From CAYMTN01 sp964393335 (lineage in GTDB: Bacteria; Chloroflexota; Anaerolineae; Aggregatilineales; Aggregatilineaceae): DNA of 16,442 nucleotides. The notes beneath the pieces were generated by a model, which saw only the letters and a program-made list of their open reading frames with translations, made no database searches and was not told the origin of the DNA. The position numbers and the translations under genes were made by a program. Location of the stretch: NCBI GenBank assembly GCA_964393335.1, contig CAYMTN010000117.1, positions 1-16,442 on the forward strand. The letters are read 5' to 3'. Below are positions 1 to 7,193 of the stretch, one piece after another; the stretch's first letter is position 1, and every line of letters begins with the position of its first letter.

Positions 1-1919
1 GCAAGCAGCAGTTGGCCGACGTCTATCTGGAGTTTGCCGACGCGCTGTTCAAGCTCGGTCATGTAGTGGCGCGTTCTCTCGTAGAGCTGCGCATTGTGGA
101 TCGCAATCGCCGCCTGGTTGGCAAAAACTTGCAAGCGTTCGGCGTGCTGCGGTGTAAACGCATTGAGGCGTGTGCTGTCCAGGTTCAGAACACCGATGAC
201 CTGTGACCCCACATAGATCGGCGCTGCAATATGCGACCGTATCCAGTCCAACTCTGGAATCCGCAGCCAGCCAGGGTGCTGGTGTGTATCGGGGATGATC
301 ACCGGGTGGCCTATTTCGATCATCTGAAGCAAGATCGGGTCCTCAGTCACATGCAGGCGCAGGGCGAAAGCCGCCTCTTCGGCTCCCCGACGGACAAACC
401 CGCGACAGCGTGCCACATGCGCTATGCCAGTTTCGATTAACATGATGCTGCTGGCATCATGCGGCACGACACGCGCCATCGCGATCAAGATACCACCCAA
501 CACCGTGTCTAGCTCCAGCGTGCTGTTGATCACCGCTCCTGACGCGACCAATGCTTCGGCCAGCACCCGCTGCTCATGCTGGGATTGTTCGATCTCGCGT
601 TGGGTAGTAATGTCCAGCGCCACACTCAATACCGCCGGTTCCGACAAGGCGCGCAAGTCGAACGGGATTTTTGTGATGGTCAGAATACGCTGGTTACCAG
701 CAACATCGTGAAACGTCTCTTCCGGGATCACCTTCGGTTGGCGACTGATAATCACTTCCAGATCGTCTGCTGCATAACGCCGGATTTCATCCTGTGACAG
801 GTGGAAATCAGCATGCAACTGGCCGGTCAACTGTTCGACCGTGGTATCATATGCCTCGGCAACCGCTTGATTTACCAGCAAAAACCGTCCGGCTCGATCC
901 TTTACAAAGATCATGTGAGGTACCAGATCGATTATCTTCCGCAGGTGTTCTTGCTTCTCCTGCAAGGCGACCTCAGCCTGCTCCCGTCCAGTACGTTCAT
1001 CCAGGGCCTGCCGGTACAACTGGGAATTCTCAATCGCTACGGCAGCCGCGTCGGCCAGCATATGCAGCCGGTCGGCATCTGATTCATTGAAGTGCCCCAC
1101 CGCCGTGCTGTGCAGCGTCAACAACCCCAACACATGATCGTTCAACCGGAGCGGCATCGTGATGCCGGATCGAATCCAGGCTGTGTCTTCCAGGCTGATC
1201 CAACGCGGGTCGGCTTGTATATCGGGCAGCACGATGGGGCGTCGTCCCTGGATCGCGTCTGCGCCAAACGGCACATCCGCCAACCGGTGCGACATGCCAC
1301 CTGCAAACGTCTTGCAGCCAAACACTTGATAGCCCACGCTCCGCACGACGCGCACATGATCACCTTCCAACAACATGATATGCGCTGCCGTGCATGATAC
1401 CAACCGCCGTGCCTGGTGCAGTACCTGGTCAAACACGACGTCGTGGCTGATGTGCTGCCCAAGAGCCAACGTGACCAGAGTCGCCAGGCCCTGCGCAAGT
1501 CGCCCCTGTTCATCCTGCCGGTTCTGAACGCGCTGTCGTTCTCGCGCGCCCTGAACAGCATGGCGAAACCACTCGGGGGTTACGCTTTGCTTCGACAAAC
1601 AATCTTGCGCTCCGGCTTGCATCACGTGCCGGGCAAGTTCGTCATCGTCCTGGTCGGCCAGCACGATGATCGGCACAACGGGGAATTCTGCCTGCAAACG
1701 CCTGATCCAGCTCAACGTCACGTCTGGCGAAACGGCAGAAGGTTCCACGAGCACAATGTCAACCGGAGTCTCTCCCAATCGGACCAGCGCATCGTCAAGA
1801 TCGCCGGCATGGACCCGCGTAAACCAGTCAGGGTCCGTGTCAACAAGGACGGATTGCCCCCAATCCGTCTCAGCGGTACCTGCCCCCACCCACAGCATAT
1901 TTACTATGCCTTTGACCAT
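1..1919 (-). CDS. Multidomain sensor protein (degenerate receiver-GAF-PAS-GAF), C-terminus cut by window edge
   Basis: The frame is open for 639 codons from an ATG at 1919 to the left edge, with an AGGGAG ribosome-binding site six bases upstream. I read four modules. Residues 1-125 have a CheY-like pattern, with strand VDIVLVEP, strand VVPIIVLAD and an invariant-type Lys110 in CLSKQ; the phospho-acceptor position carries Glu59 instead of Asp. Residues about 140-305 are a GAF domain. Residues about 322-440 are a PAS domain (DLVPHMIFVKDRAGRFLLVN). Residues about 450-615 are a second GAF domain (HIAAPIYVGSQVIGVLNLD), followed by a helix that looks like a coiled-coil linker. No membrane segments are visible, so it should be cytoplasmic. 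In known families this layout usually ends in a histidine kinase or diguanylate cyclase, but the output domain lies outside the window and cannot be named. GAF/PAS ligands are unknown. Confidence 0.85.
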   Translation of the reverse strand, partial: MVKGIVNMLWVGAGTAETDWGQSVLVDTDPDWFTRVHAGDLDDALVRLGETPVDIVLVEPSAVSPDVTLSWIRRLQAEFPVVPIIVLADQDDDELARHVMQAGAQDCLSKQSVTPEWFRHAVQGARERQRVQNRQDEQGRLAQGLATLVTLALGQHISHDVVFDQVLHQARRLVSCTAAHIMLLEGDHVRVVRSVGYQVFGCKTFAGGMSHRLADVPFGADAIQGRRPIVLPDIQADPRWISLEDTAWIRSGITMPLRLNDHVLGLLTLHSTAVGHFNESDADRLHMLADAAAVAIENSQLYRQALDERTGREQAEVALQEKQEHLRKIIDLVPHMIFVKDRAGRFLLVNQAVAEAYDTTVEQLTGQLHADFHLSQDEIRRYAADDLEVIISRQPKVIPEETFHDVAGNQRILTITKIPFDLRALSEPAVLSVALDITTQREIEQSQHEQRVLAEALVASGAVINSTLELDTVLGGILIAMARVVPHDASSIMLIETGIAHVARCRGFVRRGAEEAAFALRLHVTEDPILLQMIEIGHPVIIPDTHQHPGWLRIPELDWIRSHIAAPIYVGSQVIGVLNLDSTRLNAFTPQHAERLQVFANQAAIAIHNAQLYERTRHYMTELEQRVGKLQIDVGQLLL

Positions 1920-2398
1920 ACTTGCTCCCTCTTGCTGCCAACGCCATGTTGTGCATGAGATGATTCTGAGGGCTTACCGCGTTCGTGATTTCGCTATCTG
2001 GCGATCCAGGCACATACAGCCAGCCGGTTGAAACAGGTTTCCACACTCGATTTGCAGGGTTTCTTATGTGATACTGTTTATCATCAGAAGAGTCGATTGA
2101 TCGTCAATGGTTATTACTTAAATATATAACATGCAATCTGAAATAATCATCGACGACATGTTGTTGCTCACTCAGTATCCCAACAAACATCGGCCAACCC
2201 CTAAAAAACGGAGACAAAACGGAATTTTATTATTGAAGCTTCCTACTGACCATAAATACTCCATCTATATTATACGAATGCAGCCGACTATTGCGACTCT
2301 CAAAAACCCGGCGCTCTGCTTCCCGCATAAATCGCCCCTTGCAAGTCGGCGTGGGCGTGATATAATCGCCCCGCTTGACGTCCGAGGAGATAGAAAAA
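1920..2398. other. AT-rich divergent spacer between sensor gene and secG
   Basis: No convincing gene is present. The middle (about 2080-2290) is clearly more AT-rich than the flanking coding DNA. On the minus strand a TTGACG hexamer precedes a GATAAA hexamer by about 19 bases, a weak promoter candidate for the sensor gene. On the plus strand a TATTAT hexamer near 2271 could be another start point, and the clear secG promoter lies at the right end. Open frames crossing this stretch have no ribosome-binding site and no recognisable protein character. Confidence 0.5.
2339..2366 (+). promoter_or_regulatory. Sigma-70-type promoter of secG
   Basis: TTGCAA (2339-2344) and a perfect TATAAT (2361-2366) are separated by 16 bases, with a TG one base ahead of the -10 hexamer (extended -10). 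Transcription would start near 2373, giving a leader of about 26 bases that contains the GAGGAG ribosome-binding site. This excludes any secG start upstream of 2399. Confidence 0.75.
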
Positions 2399-2635
2399 AT
2401 GTCCGTACAAGATGCGCTTCAGTTCATTCAGCTTCTAACATCCCTTGCCTTGATTGTCGTGATCATCCTGCAAGCACAGGGGCAAGGCCTGGGTGGTTTG
2501 TTCGGTGGCACGGATACGATGGGGATCACCAAGACGCGGCGCGGCCTGGAAAAAACGTTGTTTCAGATCACGGTCGGGTTATCCATCGCTTTTCTGGCGA
2601 ATGCGATCATCCAACTGCTGATCCAAAAAATCTAA
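2399..2635 (+). CDS. secG: Protein translocase subunit SecG
   Basis: This 78-residue protein is the small accessory subunit of the SecYEG channel, which assists SecA-driven protein export. It has the typical SecG form: two hydrophobic helices (residues about 7-25 and 53-74) flanking the conserved loop QGQGLGGLFGG and the TRRGLEKTLFQIT segment that starts the second helix. Length matches the family. I chose the ATG at 2399 because GAGGAG lies nine bases upstream; the in-frame TTG at 2375 sits essentially at the predicted transcription start. It lies about 100 bases ahead of an exported solute-binding protein gene with no terminator between, so partial read-through is plausible. Confidence 0.93.
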   Translation: MSVQDALQFIQLLTSLALIVVIILQAQGQGLGGLFGGTDTMGITKTRRGLEKTLFQITVGLSIAFLANAIIQLLIQKI

Positions 2636-2736
2636 ATGGGGCCGGTCCGTACCCAATCAGAGTGAGAAAAATCAGTATAGTGGGGGGTGTTTTGCGGTGA
2701 CGCACAACACCTCTTCTATTTTTTAGGAGACGTACC

Positions 2737-4599
2737 ATGCTCAAGGGATTACGCTGGCCGTTTCTGGCGCTGGTTCTGGCAAGCGCCCTGTTGGGTCTGG
2801 CTGTCGTTACCCGTCCCAGCGCCAGTACGCCGGGCGCTGCCCCTGAACCCGCTACGGCAACACCCCCGCCAACACTGATCCCGACGCCAGAACCGCCCGC
2901 AGCCCCCGGCATTGAGCCAGCATCACCCGAAGTCATCGAACCAGCCGCCCCGCCAGATATCCTGGTCGAAGCGCTGGTCGGCAATATCCGCAAGTTGAAT
3001 CCGCTGCTGGCGACCTACAACCCGGTGGACCGCGACATCACGTCGCTGATCTTCGAGGGGCTGACGACCACCAACCAGTATGGCGAAATCATCCCCGATC
3101 TGGCGGCATCGTGGACTGTTTCGGCAGACGGGCTGGAATACGTTTTTGTGCTGCGTGACGATGTACTGTGGCAGGACGGAATCCCCTTCACAGCAGAAGA
3201 TGTCGTTTACACGATCTCGGCGATGAGTGACCCCGACTTTCCGGGAGCAGAATCACTACATGAGTTCTGGCGCACGATTGAAGCGGAAGCTTTGAGCGAG
3301 GTCATGGTACGTTTCCGGCTGACACAGCCGCTCGCCTCATTCCCCGATCAACTGCGGATCGGTATTGTTCCGGCGCACGTGCTTGCCAACACACCGCTTG
3401 ACCAGTTGGAGACTCATCCCTTCAACCTGTCGCCCATTGGCACAGGCCCATACCAGCTTGAGACGCTAACGGCATCCGGCGGCCAGATCGACGGGGTCCA
3501 ACTGCGCGTTGCGCCGGTCTATCGCCAACGTCCGGAAGGGGCCGCAGGGTATGCGCTGGATCGTATCGTGTTCCGCACCTACCCAACCGCTGAAGCAGCA
3601 CTGGACGCATTCCGGCGGGGCGAAGTCAACAGCATCAGCTCGATCCCGCCTGCGCTGCACGCTGCGGCGCAGCAGGTGCCCAACCTGAGCCTCTACACGG
3701 CCATCGAGCCACACGTCGGCGTCTTGATCTACAATTGGGAAAATGACGCCATGCGCTTTGTGCGTAATCCCCGCGCGCGCCTGGCGCTGGCACATGCCGT
3801 AGACCGGGCGGCACTGGTGGCCCGCTATCTTTCTGGCCGCGCAATCCTGGCAGACAGCCCGCTGCTGCCCGACTCATGGGCCTACGAACCGGGAATACAG
3901 TGGCCGGAGTACGACCTGGCACAGGCCCAGTCCATGCTGGAAACGGTGAATCTGGAGGTTTCCACGCCCGCCCCGGAAGAAATGTACGACACCGGAGAAC
4001 CACCTGCCGAGGCCGAACAACCGCCCGCCGAAGGTGACTCGGCTGAACCATCCGAAACGCCGGAAGCTGAGGCCACCCCGGAACCACCCGCCCCTGCCCA
4101 GCCACAGATCACGATTCTGACAGTCGATGATCCCGCGCTCGTCGGGATGGCGAACGATATCGCGGCCAGTTGGGGCCAGATCGGGTTTTTGACATCGGTC
4201 GAATCGGTTGGCGCTGATAAGCTTCAGGCGCGGTTGGAAGCGGGAGATTTTGACGCCGCCATCGTCGAATTGAGTTTTGAACCAAATGCCGACCCGGACC
4301 CGTTTGTTTTCTGGCACCAGGGCCAGTACGAATCCGGCCAAAACTACGGCGGGGCCGATGACCGGCGCATCAGCGAAGCGCTCGAAAATGCCCGGCGCGA
4401 CTCTTACGGCATCAACCGCGTAGCCCATTACCACCGCTTTCAGGAGCTATTCGCCGAGCGCGTCCCGGCCCTGGTGTTGTACTATCCGCTGTATACCTAC
4501 GCGGCAGACGAGCGGCTCCAGGGTGTCCAGTTGGGCTTTTTGAGTTCGCCCAGTGACCGCTTCCGCACCATCCAAAACTGGACGTTCACGGGTGGTTAG
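2737..4599 (+). CDS. Membrane-anchored ABC transporter solute-binding protein, family 5 (peptide/nickel type)
   Basis: A 620-residue protein of the DppA/OppA superfamily, which binds peptides or other solutes outside the membrane and delivers them to an ABC permease. Residues 7-24 form an uncleaved-looking signal anchor; no lipobox Cys is present. Residues about 28-73 are a Pro/Ala/Thr-rich linker. The binding fold begins near residue 75 and shows the family landmarks LNPLLATYNP, a LRDDVLWQDG segment followed by FTAEDVVYTI, and IGTGPYQLE (around residue 235). A second Pro/Glu-rich stretch at residues about 407-457 interrupts the fold. AGGAG lies seven bases before the ATG. A TATAGT hexamer at 2676-2681 may be a weak separate promoter. 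No permease or ATPase gene is in the window, so the substrate cannot be assigned. Confidence 0.88.
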   Translation: MLKGLRWPFLALVLASALLGLAVVTRPSASTPGAAPEPATATPPPTLIPTPEPPAAPGIEPASPEVIEPAAPPDILVEALVGNIRKLNPLLATYNPVDRDITSLIFEGLTTTNQYGEIIPDLAASWTVSADGLEYVFVLRDDVLWQDGIPFTAEDVVYTISAMSDPDFPGAESLHEFWRTIEAEALSEVMVRFRLTQPLASFPDQLRIGIVPAHVLANTPLDQLETHPFNLSPIGTGPYQLETLTASGGQIDGVQLRVAPVYRQRPEGAAGYALDRIVFRTYPTAEAALDAFRRGEVNSISSIPPALHAAAQQVPNLSLYTAIEPHVGVLIYNWENDAMRFVRNPRARLALAHAVDRAALVARYLSGRAILADSPLLPDSWAYEPGIQWPEYDLAQAQSMLETVNLEVSTPAPEEMYDTGEPPAEAEQPPAEGDSAEPSETPEAEATPEPPAPAQPQITILTVDDPALVGMANDIAASWGQIGFLTSVESVGADKLQARLEAGDFDAAIVELSFEPNADPDPFVFWHQGQYESGQNYGGADDRRISEALENARRDSYGINRVAHYHRFQELFAERVPALVLYYPLYTYAADERLQGVQLGFLSSPSDRFRTIQNWTFTGG

Positions 4600-4674
4600 C
4601 GCCTGGGAAAAATCGTTGAGGGGAATGTCGCTGCTCAGACAGGCATTCAGATCAAAAAACACGTGAATTCACAC

Positions 4675-4702
4675 TTGACATCGGACGCTTCCACGCTAAA
4701 AT
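4675..4702 (+). promoter_or_regulatory. Promoter of the tRNA-Leu gene
   Basis: A perfect TTGACA (4675-4680) is followed after 16 bases by TAAAAT (4697-4702). The predicted start point, about 4709, lies some eight bases before the mature tRNA 5' end, as expected for a dedicated tRNA promoter. Confidence 0.8.
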
Positions 4703-4716
4703 GGTCATCATTACAC

Positions 4717-4801
4717 GCCGAAGTGGCGGAATTGGCAGACGCGCTACGTTCAGGGCGTAGTCCTCATTACGGGGGTGTGGGTTCGACTCCCACCTTCGGC
4801 A
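4717..4801 (+). tRNA. tRNA-Leu, anticodon CAG
   Basis: The 85-base gene folds as a class II tRNA. The acceptor stem pairs GCCGAAG with CTTCGGC. The D arm has GCG/CGC around a loop with AATTGGCAGA. The anticodon stem CTACG/CGTAG encloses loop TTCAGGG, with anticodon CAG at 4751-4753. A long variable arm (CCTC/GGGG) follows, then the T arm GTGGG/CCCAC with loop TTCGACT. The discriminator base is A, and a full CCA is not encoded. The long variable arm, A73 and anticodon identify leucine; it reads CTG, which is very frequent in the neighbouring genes. Confidence 0.97.
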
Positions 4802-4805
4802 CAAG

Positions 4806-4834
4806 GCCCAGGCTGGTCACAGTCTGGGCTTTTT
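4806..4834 (+). terminator. Rho-independent terminator of tRNA-Leu
   Basis: GCCCAG pairs with CTGGGC, with an additional inner CTG/CAG pairing and a small loop, followed directly by TTTTT at 4830-4834. It starts five bases after the tRNA, isolating that unit from the downstream gene. Confidence 0.9.
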
Positions 4835-4931
4835 CGTTGCTGCATTGGCCGGGTTGTGGTACGGTTATCCAAACATCATCCGGCGCGGGACAAGCCCGTA
4901 TCCCGACCTGATCTGAATCCTGAAGAAGCCT

Positions 4932-5399
4932 ATGAACGAACCGATCACGCCCTATCCTGACAACCAACCCAGCTGCCCGCCGCGCCACCGCGATCACCCG
5001 CAGCAGATTTCGAGCCTGCAAATCGTGTTCGCGTTGATCCTCTCGATTGGGCTGCTGCTGGTCATCAACTTCAGCGGGCGGATTGCGCGCGGTCAGCAAA
5101 TGGAGGCTGAACGGCAGCGGCTCCAGGCCACCATTGACGTACTCGAACAACAGCGGATCGCGCTGCTCAAAGAGCGTGATTACGCCGCCAACGACGCCAG
5201 CGTCGAACATTGGGCGCACACCGAAGGCAAAATGGTCCGGGATAATGAAATCCTGGTGATCCCCATTCCCGCCGGAATCAGCGAACCGACGCCGGTCCCG
5301 GCTGCTCCGGTTTTTATTGCCACGCCTGCCCCCGAACCCGAAACGCCCCGGTGGCACCTGTGGTGGAACCTGTTCTTTGACGGCGAACCGCCGTTTTAG
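4932..5399 (+). CDS. FtsB/DivIC-like septum formation protein
   Basis: A 155-residue bitopic membrane protein. A short Pro-rich cytoplasmic N-terminus (about 1-25) is followed by a transmembrane helix (about 29-46). A coiled coil (about 50-86, QQMEAERQRLQATIDVLEQQ) leads into WAHTEGKMVRDNEILVIPIP, the counterpart of the conserved segment after the coiled coil in FtsB/DivIC, where the chain normally ends in a small extracytoplasmic domain. Family members form a complex with FtsL and FtsQ/DivIB to activate septal wall synthesis. Here a Pro-rich tail (about 116-138) ending in Trp- and Phe-rich residues extends beyond the family core. A purine-rich GAAGAAG precedes the ATG. The next gene starts 16 bases after the stop, suggesting an operon. 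FtsB versus another DivIC-family member cannot be decided here. Confidence 0.75.
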   Translation: MNEPITPYPDNQPSCPPRHRDHPQQISSLQIVFALILSIGLLLVINFSGRIARGQQMEAERQRLQATIDVLEQQRIALLKERDYAANDASVEHWAHTEGKMVRDNEILVIPIPAGISEPTPVPAAPVFIATPAPEPETPRWHLWWNLFFDGEPPF

Positions 5400-5415
5400 C
5401 CCGCCGGAGTCGCGC

Positions 5416-6291
5416 ATGAAATCCTACCCGCTGCACACGTTTTCGATTGTCGCCCATGATCCTGCCGGCTCTGCATGGGGTGTGGCTGTTGCCAGCAAAT
5501 TCCTCGCGGCGGGTGCGGTCGTGATGTGGGCTCGCGCAGGATCGGGCGCAGTCGCCACGCAAGCCTTCGCCAAAGTCGGCTTTGGCCCGGATGGACTGGC
5601 GCTGATGGCGGGCGGTCTGAACGCGCAAGAAACGCTTGACCGGCTGTTGGAAAACGATGACATGCGTGCTCAGCGGCAGGTGGCGTGCGTTGACGCGACA
5701 GGACAGACCGCAGCGTTCACCGGCCAGGATTGTTTCGCGTGGGCCGGGCATCGCGTAGGTGCGGGTTATGCCTGTCAGGGTAACATCCTGACCGGACCGG
5801 AAACGATCGACGCGATGGCCCAGGCATTTGAGTCCACCGGCGGTGATCTGGCCGCCCGCCTGGTCACCGCGCTGCTGGCCGGAGACGCGGCAGGCGGCGA
5901 CCGTCGCGGCAAACAATCGGCAGCGATCCTGGTCGTCAAAGCAAACGGCGGCTACGGCGGGGACAACGACCGTTATCTTGACCTGCGGGTGGACGACGAT
6001 CCCGATCCGGTGACACGGCTGGCGGGCCTGTTGAAGCTGCACCGGCTGTATTTCGGCCAGACAGCGGCGGGCCAACTCTTGACCATCGACGGCAAGCTGG
6101 CCGGTGAACTCCAGAGCATGTTGGCCCGCCTGGGTTACTACCGAGGACGGGTCAGCGGCACCTGGGATCAGGCATCCATCGATGCATTTTGGGCATTCGT
6201 CGGAACAGAAAACCTCGAAGAACGCTGGACGCCCGACGATGCGCATCACCTCGATCCCGTGATCCTCGACTTCATCCGCGAGCGGTTTTAA
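5416..6291 (+). CDS. DUF1028 family Ntn-hydrolase-like protein with C-terminal peptidoglycan-binding module
   Basis: A 291-residue protein. Residues 8 to about 205 match the DUF1028 pattern: HTFSIVAHDP, WGVAVASKFLAAGAVV, ARAGSGAVATQA, TGQDCFAWAGH and a KQSAAILVVKANGGYGG segment. The family is placed in the Ntn-hydrolase superfamily, but its reaction is not established. Residues about 210-291 (LARLGYYRGRVSGTWDQASIDAF) resemble the putative peptidoglycan-binding module often found at the C-terminus of this family. There is no signal peptide. The ATG at 5416 follows CCGGAG; the Thr that begins the conserved block is residue 8, so it is not N-terminal unless seven residues are removed. The stop codon TAA shares its last base with the next gene's ATG, so translation of the two is probably coupled. 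No in-frame conventional start lies closer to Thr8. Confidence 0.82.
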   Translation: MKSYPLHTFSIVAHDPAGSAWGVAVASKFLAAGAVVMWARAGSGAVATQAFAKVGFGPDGLALMAGGLNAQETLDRLLENDDMRAQRQVACVDATGQTAAFTGQDCFAWAGHRVGAGYACQGNILTGPETIDAMAQAFESTGGDLAARLVTALLAGDAAGGDRRGKQSAAILVVKANGGYGGDNDRYLDLRVDDDPDPVTRLAGLLKLHRLYFGQTAAGQLLTIDGKLAGELQSMLARLGYYRGRVSGTWDQASIDAFWAFVGTENLEERWTPDDAHHLDPVILDFIRERF

Positions 6292-7064
6292 TGGCGATTC
6301 CTCCCAGCGTCGCGCTGGCCGGATCGCCGGACTGGGCAGATCGCGCTGTGGCCCACCTGCGCGCTGGCGGGTTTGACTTGCTGTATTGTGCCGATCCGGC
6401 GCAGTTCATCGACCAGTTGATCGACCACTGCCCCACGCTGCTGCTGGTAGATGGCGGCGATCCGAACTGGCGCTTTTGGACCACAACGCCCAAAACCGAA
6501 CAGGCTACGCGGCGGCTGCCGGTGCTGGCCGTCGTGCAGCATCCGGCACAAGAACCGGAAACGCTGGCGGCGGGTGCGACCGCGTGCCTGCTGCGCGACG
6601 ATCTCGAAACGGCGCTGCTGGACGCGGTGCGCGCCTATGGACGCCTGCCCGATCCCGGCGTCGTCGCGCAACTGGTGTGCCAATGCCAGGAAGCGCTGCC
6701 CCCGCTGGCACAACTCGGCGTCGAACGCTTCAACGCCGGGGCATACTACGCCCAACACGACGCCTTTGAAGAGCAGTGGATGGCCGAAAAAGGCCCGGTG
6801 CGTGAGTTGTACCGCGCCATTCTGCAAGTCGGCGTAGCGTATTATCACATTACGCGCGGCAACCATGCGGGTGGGCTGAAAATGTTGCGGCGCAGCGTGC
6901 AGTGGTTTGCCCTGCTGCCGGATACCTGCCAGGGCATTGACGTACGCCAATTCGGCAAGGACGCCGGGCGGGTGCGCGCCGTCTTGCAGACAATGGACCC
7001 CGCAGCTATCGACGCATTTGACCGCACGCTGCTCAAACCAATCCCGCGCGCCGGCGGCACCTGA
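6291..7064 (+). CDS. Degenerate receiver domain fused to DUF309
   Basis: A 257-residue, probably cytoplasmic protein. Residues about 5-117 look like a response-regulator receiver fold: strand TLLLVDGG with Asp54 at the acceptor position, strand RRLPVLAVVQ, and GATACLLRDD, where the usual Lys is Arg. The paired acidic residues normally after strand 1 are missing (VALAGSPDW), so Mg-dependent phosphorylation is doubtful. Residues about 140-215 are DUF309: GVERFNAGAYYAQHDAFEEQW, GPVRELYRAILQVGVAYYHI and GGLKMLRRS. DUF309 is a small helical domain of unknown function with conserved His and Glu residues, seen here as H and EE. Its ATG overlaps the upstream stop by one base. It is the last gene of the three-gene cluster. 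Confidence 0.8.
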   Translation: MAIPPSVALAGSPDWADRAVAHLRAGGFDLLYCADPAQFIDQLIDHCPTLLLVDGGDPNWRFWTTTPKTEQATRRLPVLAVVQHPAQEPETLAAGATACLLRDDLETALLDAVRAYGRLPDPGVVAQLVCQCQEALPPLAQLGVERFNAGAYYAQHDAFEEQWMAEKGPVRELYRAILQVGVAYYHITRGNHAGGLKMLRRSVQWFALLPDTCQGIDVRQFGKDAGRVRAVLQTMDPAAIDAFDRTLLKPIPRAGGT

Positions 7065-7115
7065 CCGCCGCCCTACGATCCCCGTATGGCTGCCTGCCGG
7101 GCTGGCTACCCGGCC

Positions 7116-7145
7116 TGGATAGGTCCTCGTAACCTCGTATATAAT
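7116..7145 (+). promoter_or_regulatory. Promoter candidate for the L,D-transpeptidase gene
   Basis: A perfect TATAAT (7140-7145) lies 18 bases after TGGATA (7116-7121), which matches four of six consensus positions. Transcription would start near 7152, leaving about 42 bases of leader before the ATG at 7194. Confidence 0.55.
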
Positions 7146-7193
7146 CATGCACACGCGCCATTTTCATTCACCTTATCTGCGAGAGTTTGGCCC

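Noticed and set aside
424..1958. Several plus-strand frames opposite the sensor gene
   Set aside because: The minus strand is open for 639 codons with receiver, GAF and PAS signatures; these frames are its shadows.
2131..2700. Plus-strand frame of 189 codons crossing the spacer and secG
   Set aside because: It overlaps secG in another frame, has no ribosome-binding site, and runs through the secG promoter.
5314..6249. Minus-strand open frame of 311 codons opposite the DUF1028 gene
   Set aside because: The plus strand carries conserved DUF1028 motifs and a good operon arrangement; the antisense product has no family character.
7096..7114. Hairpin GCCGGG/CCCGGC after the DUF309 gene, considered as a terminator
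   Set aside because: The stem is only six pairs and no T run follows; it lies just upstream of the next promoter and may be incidental.
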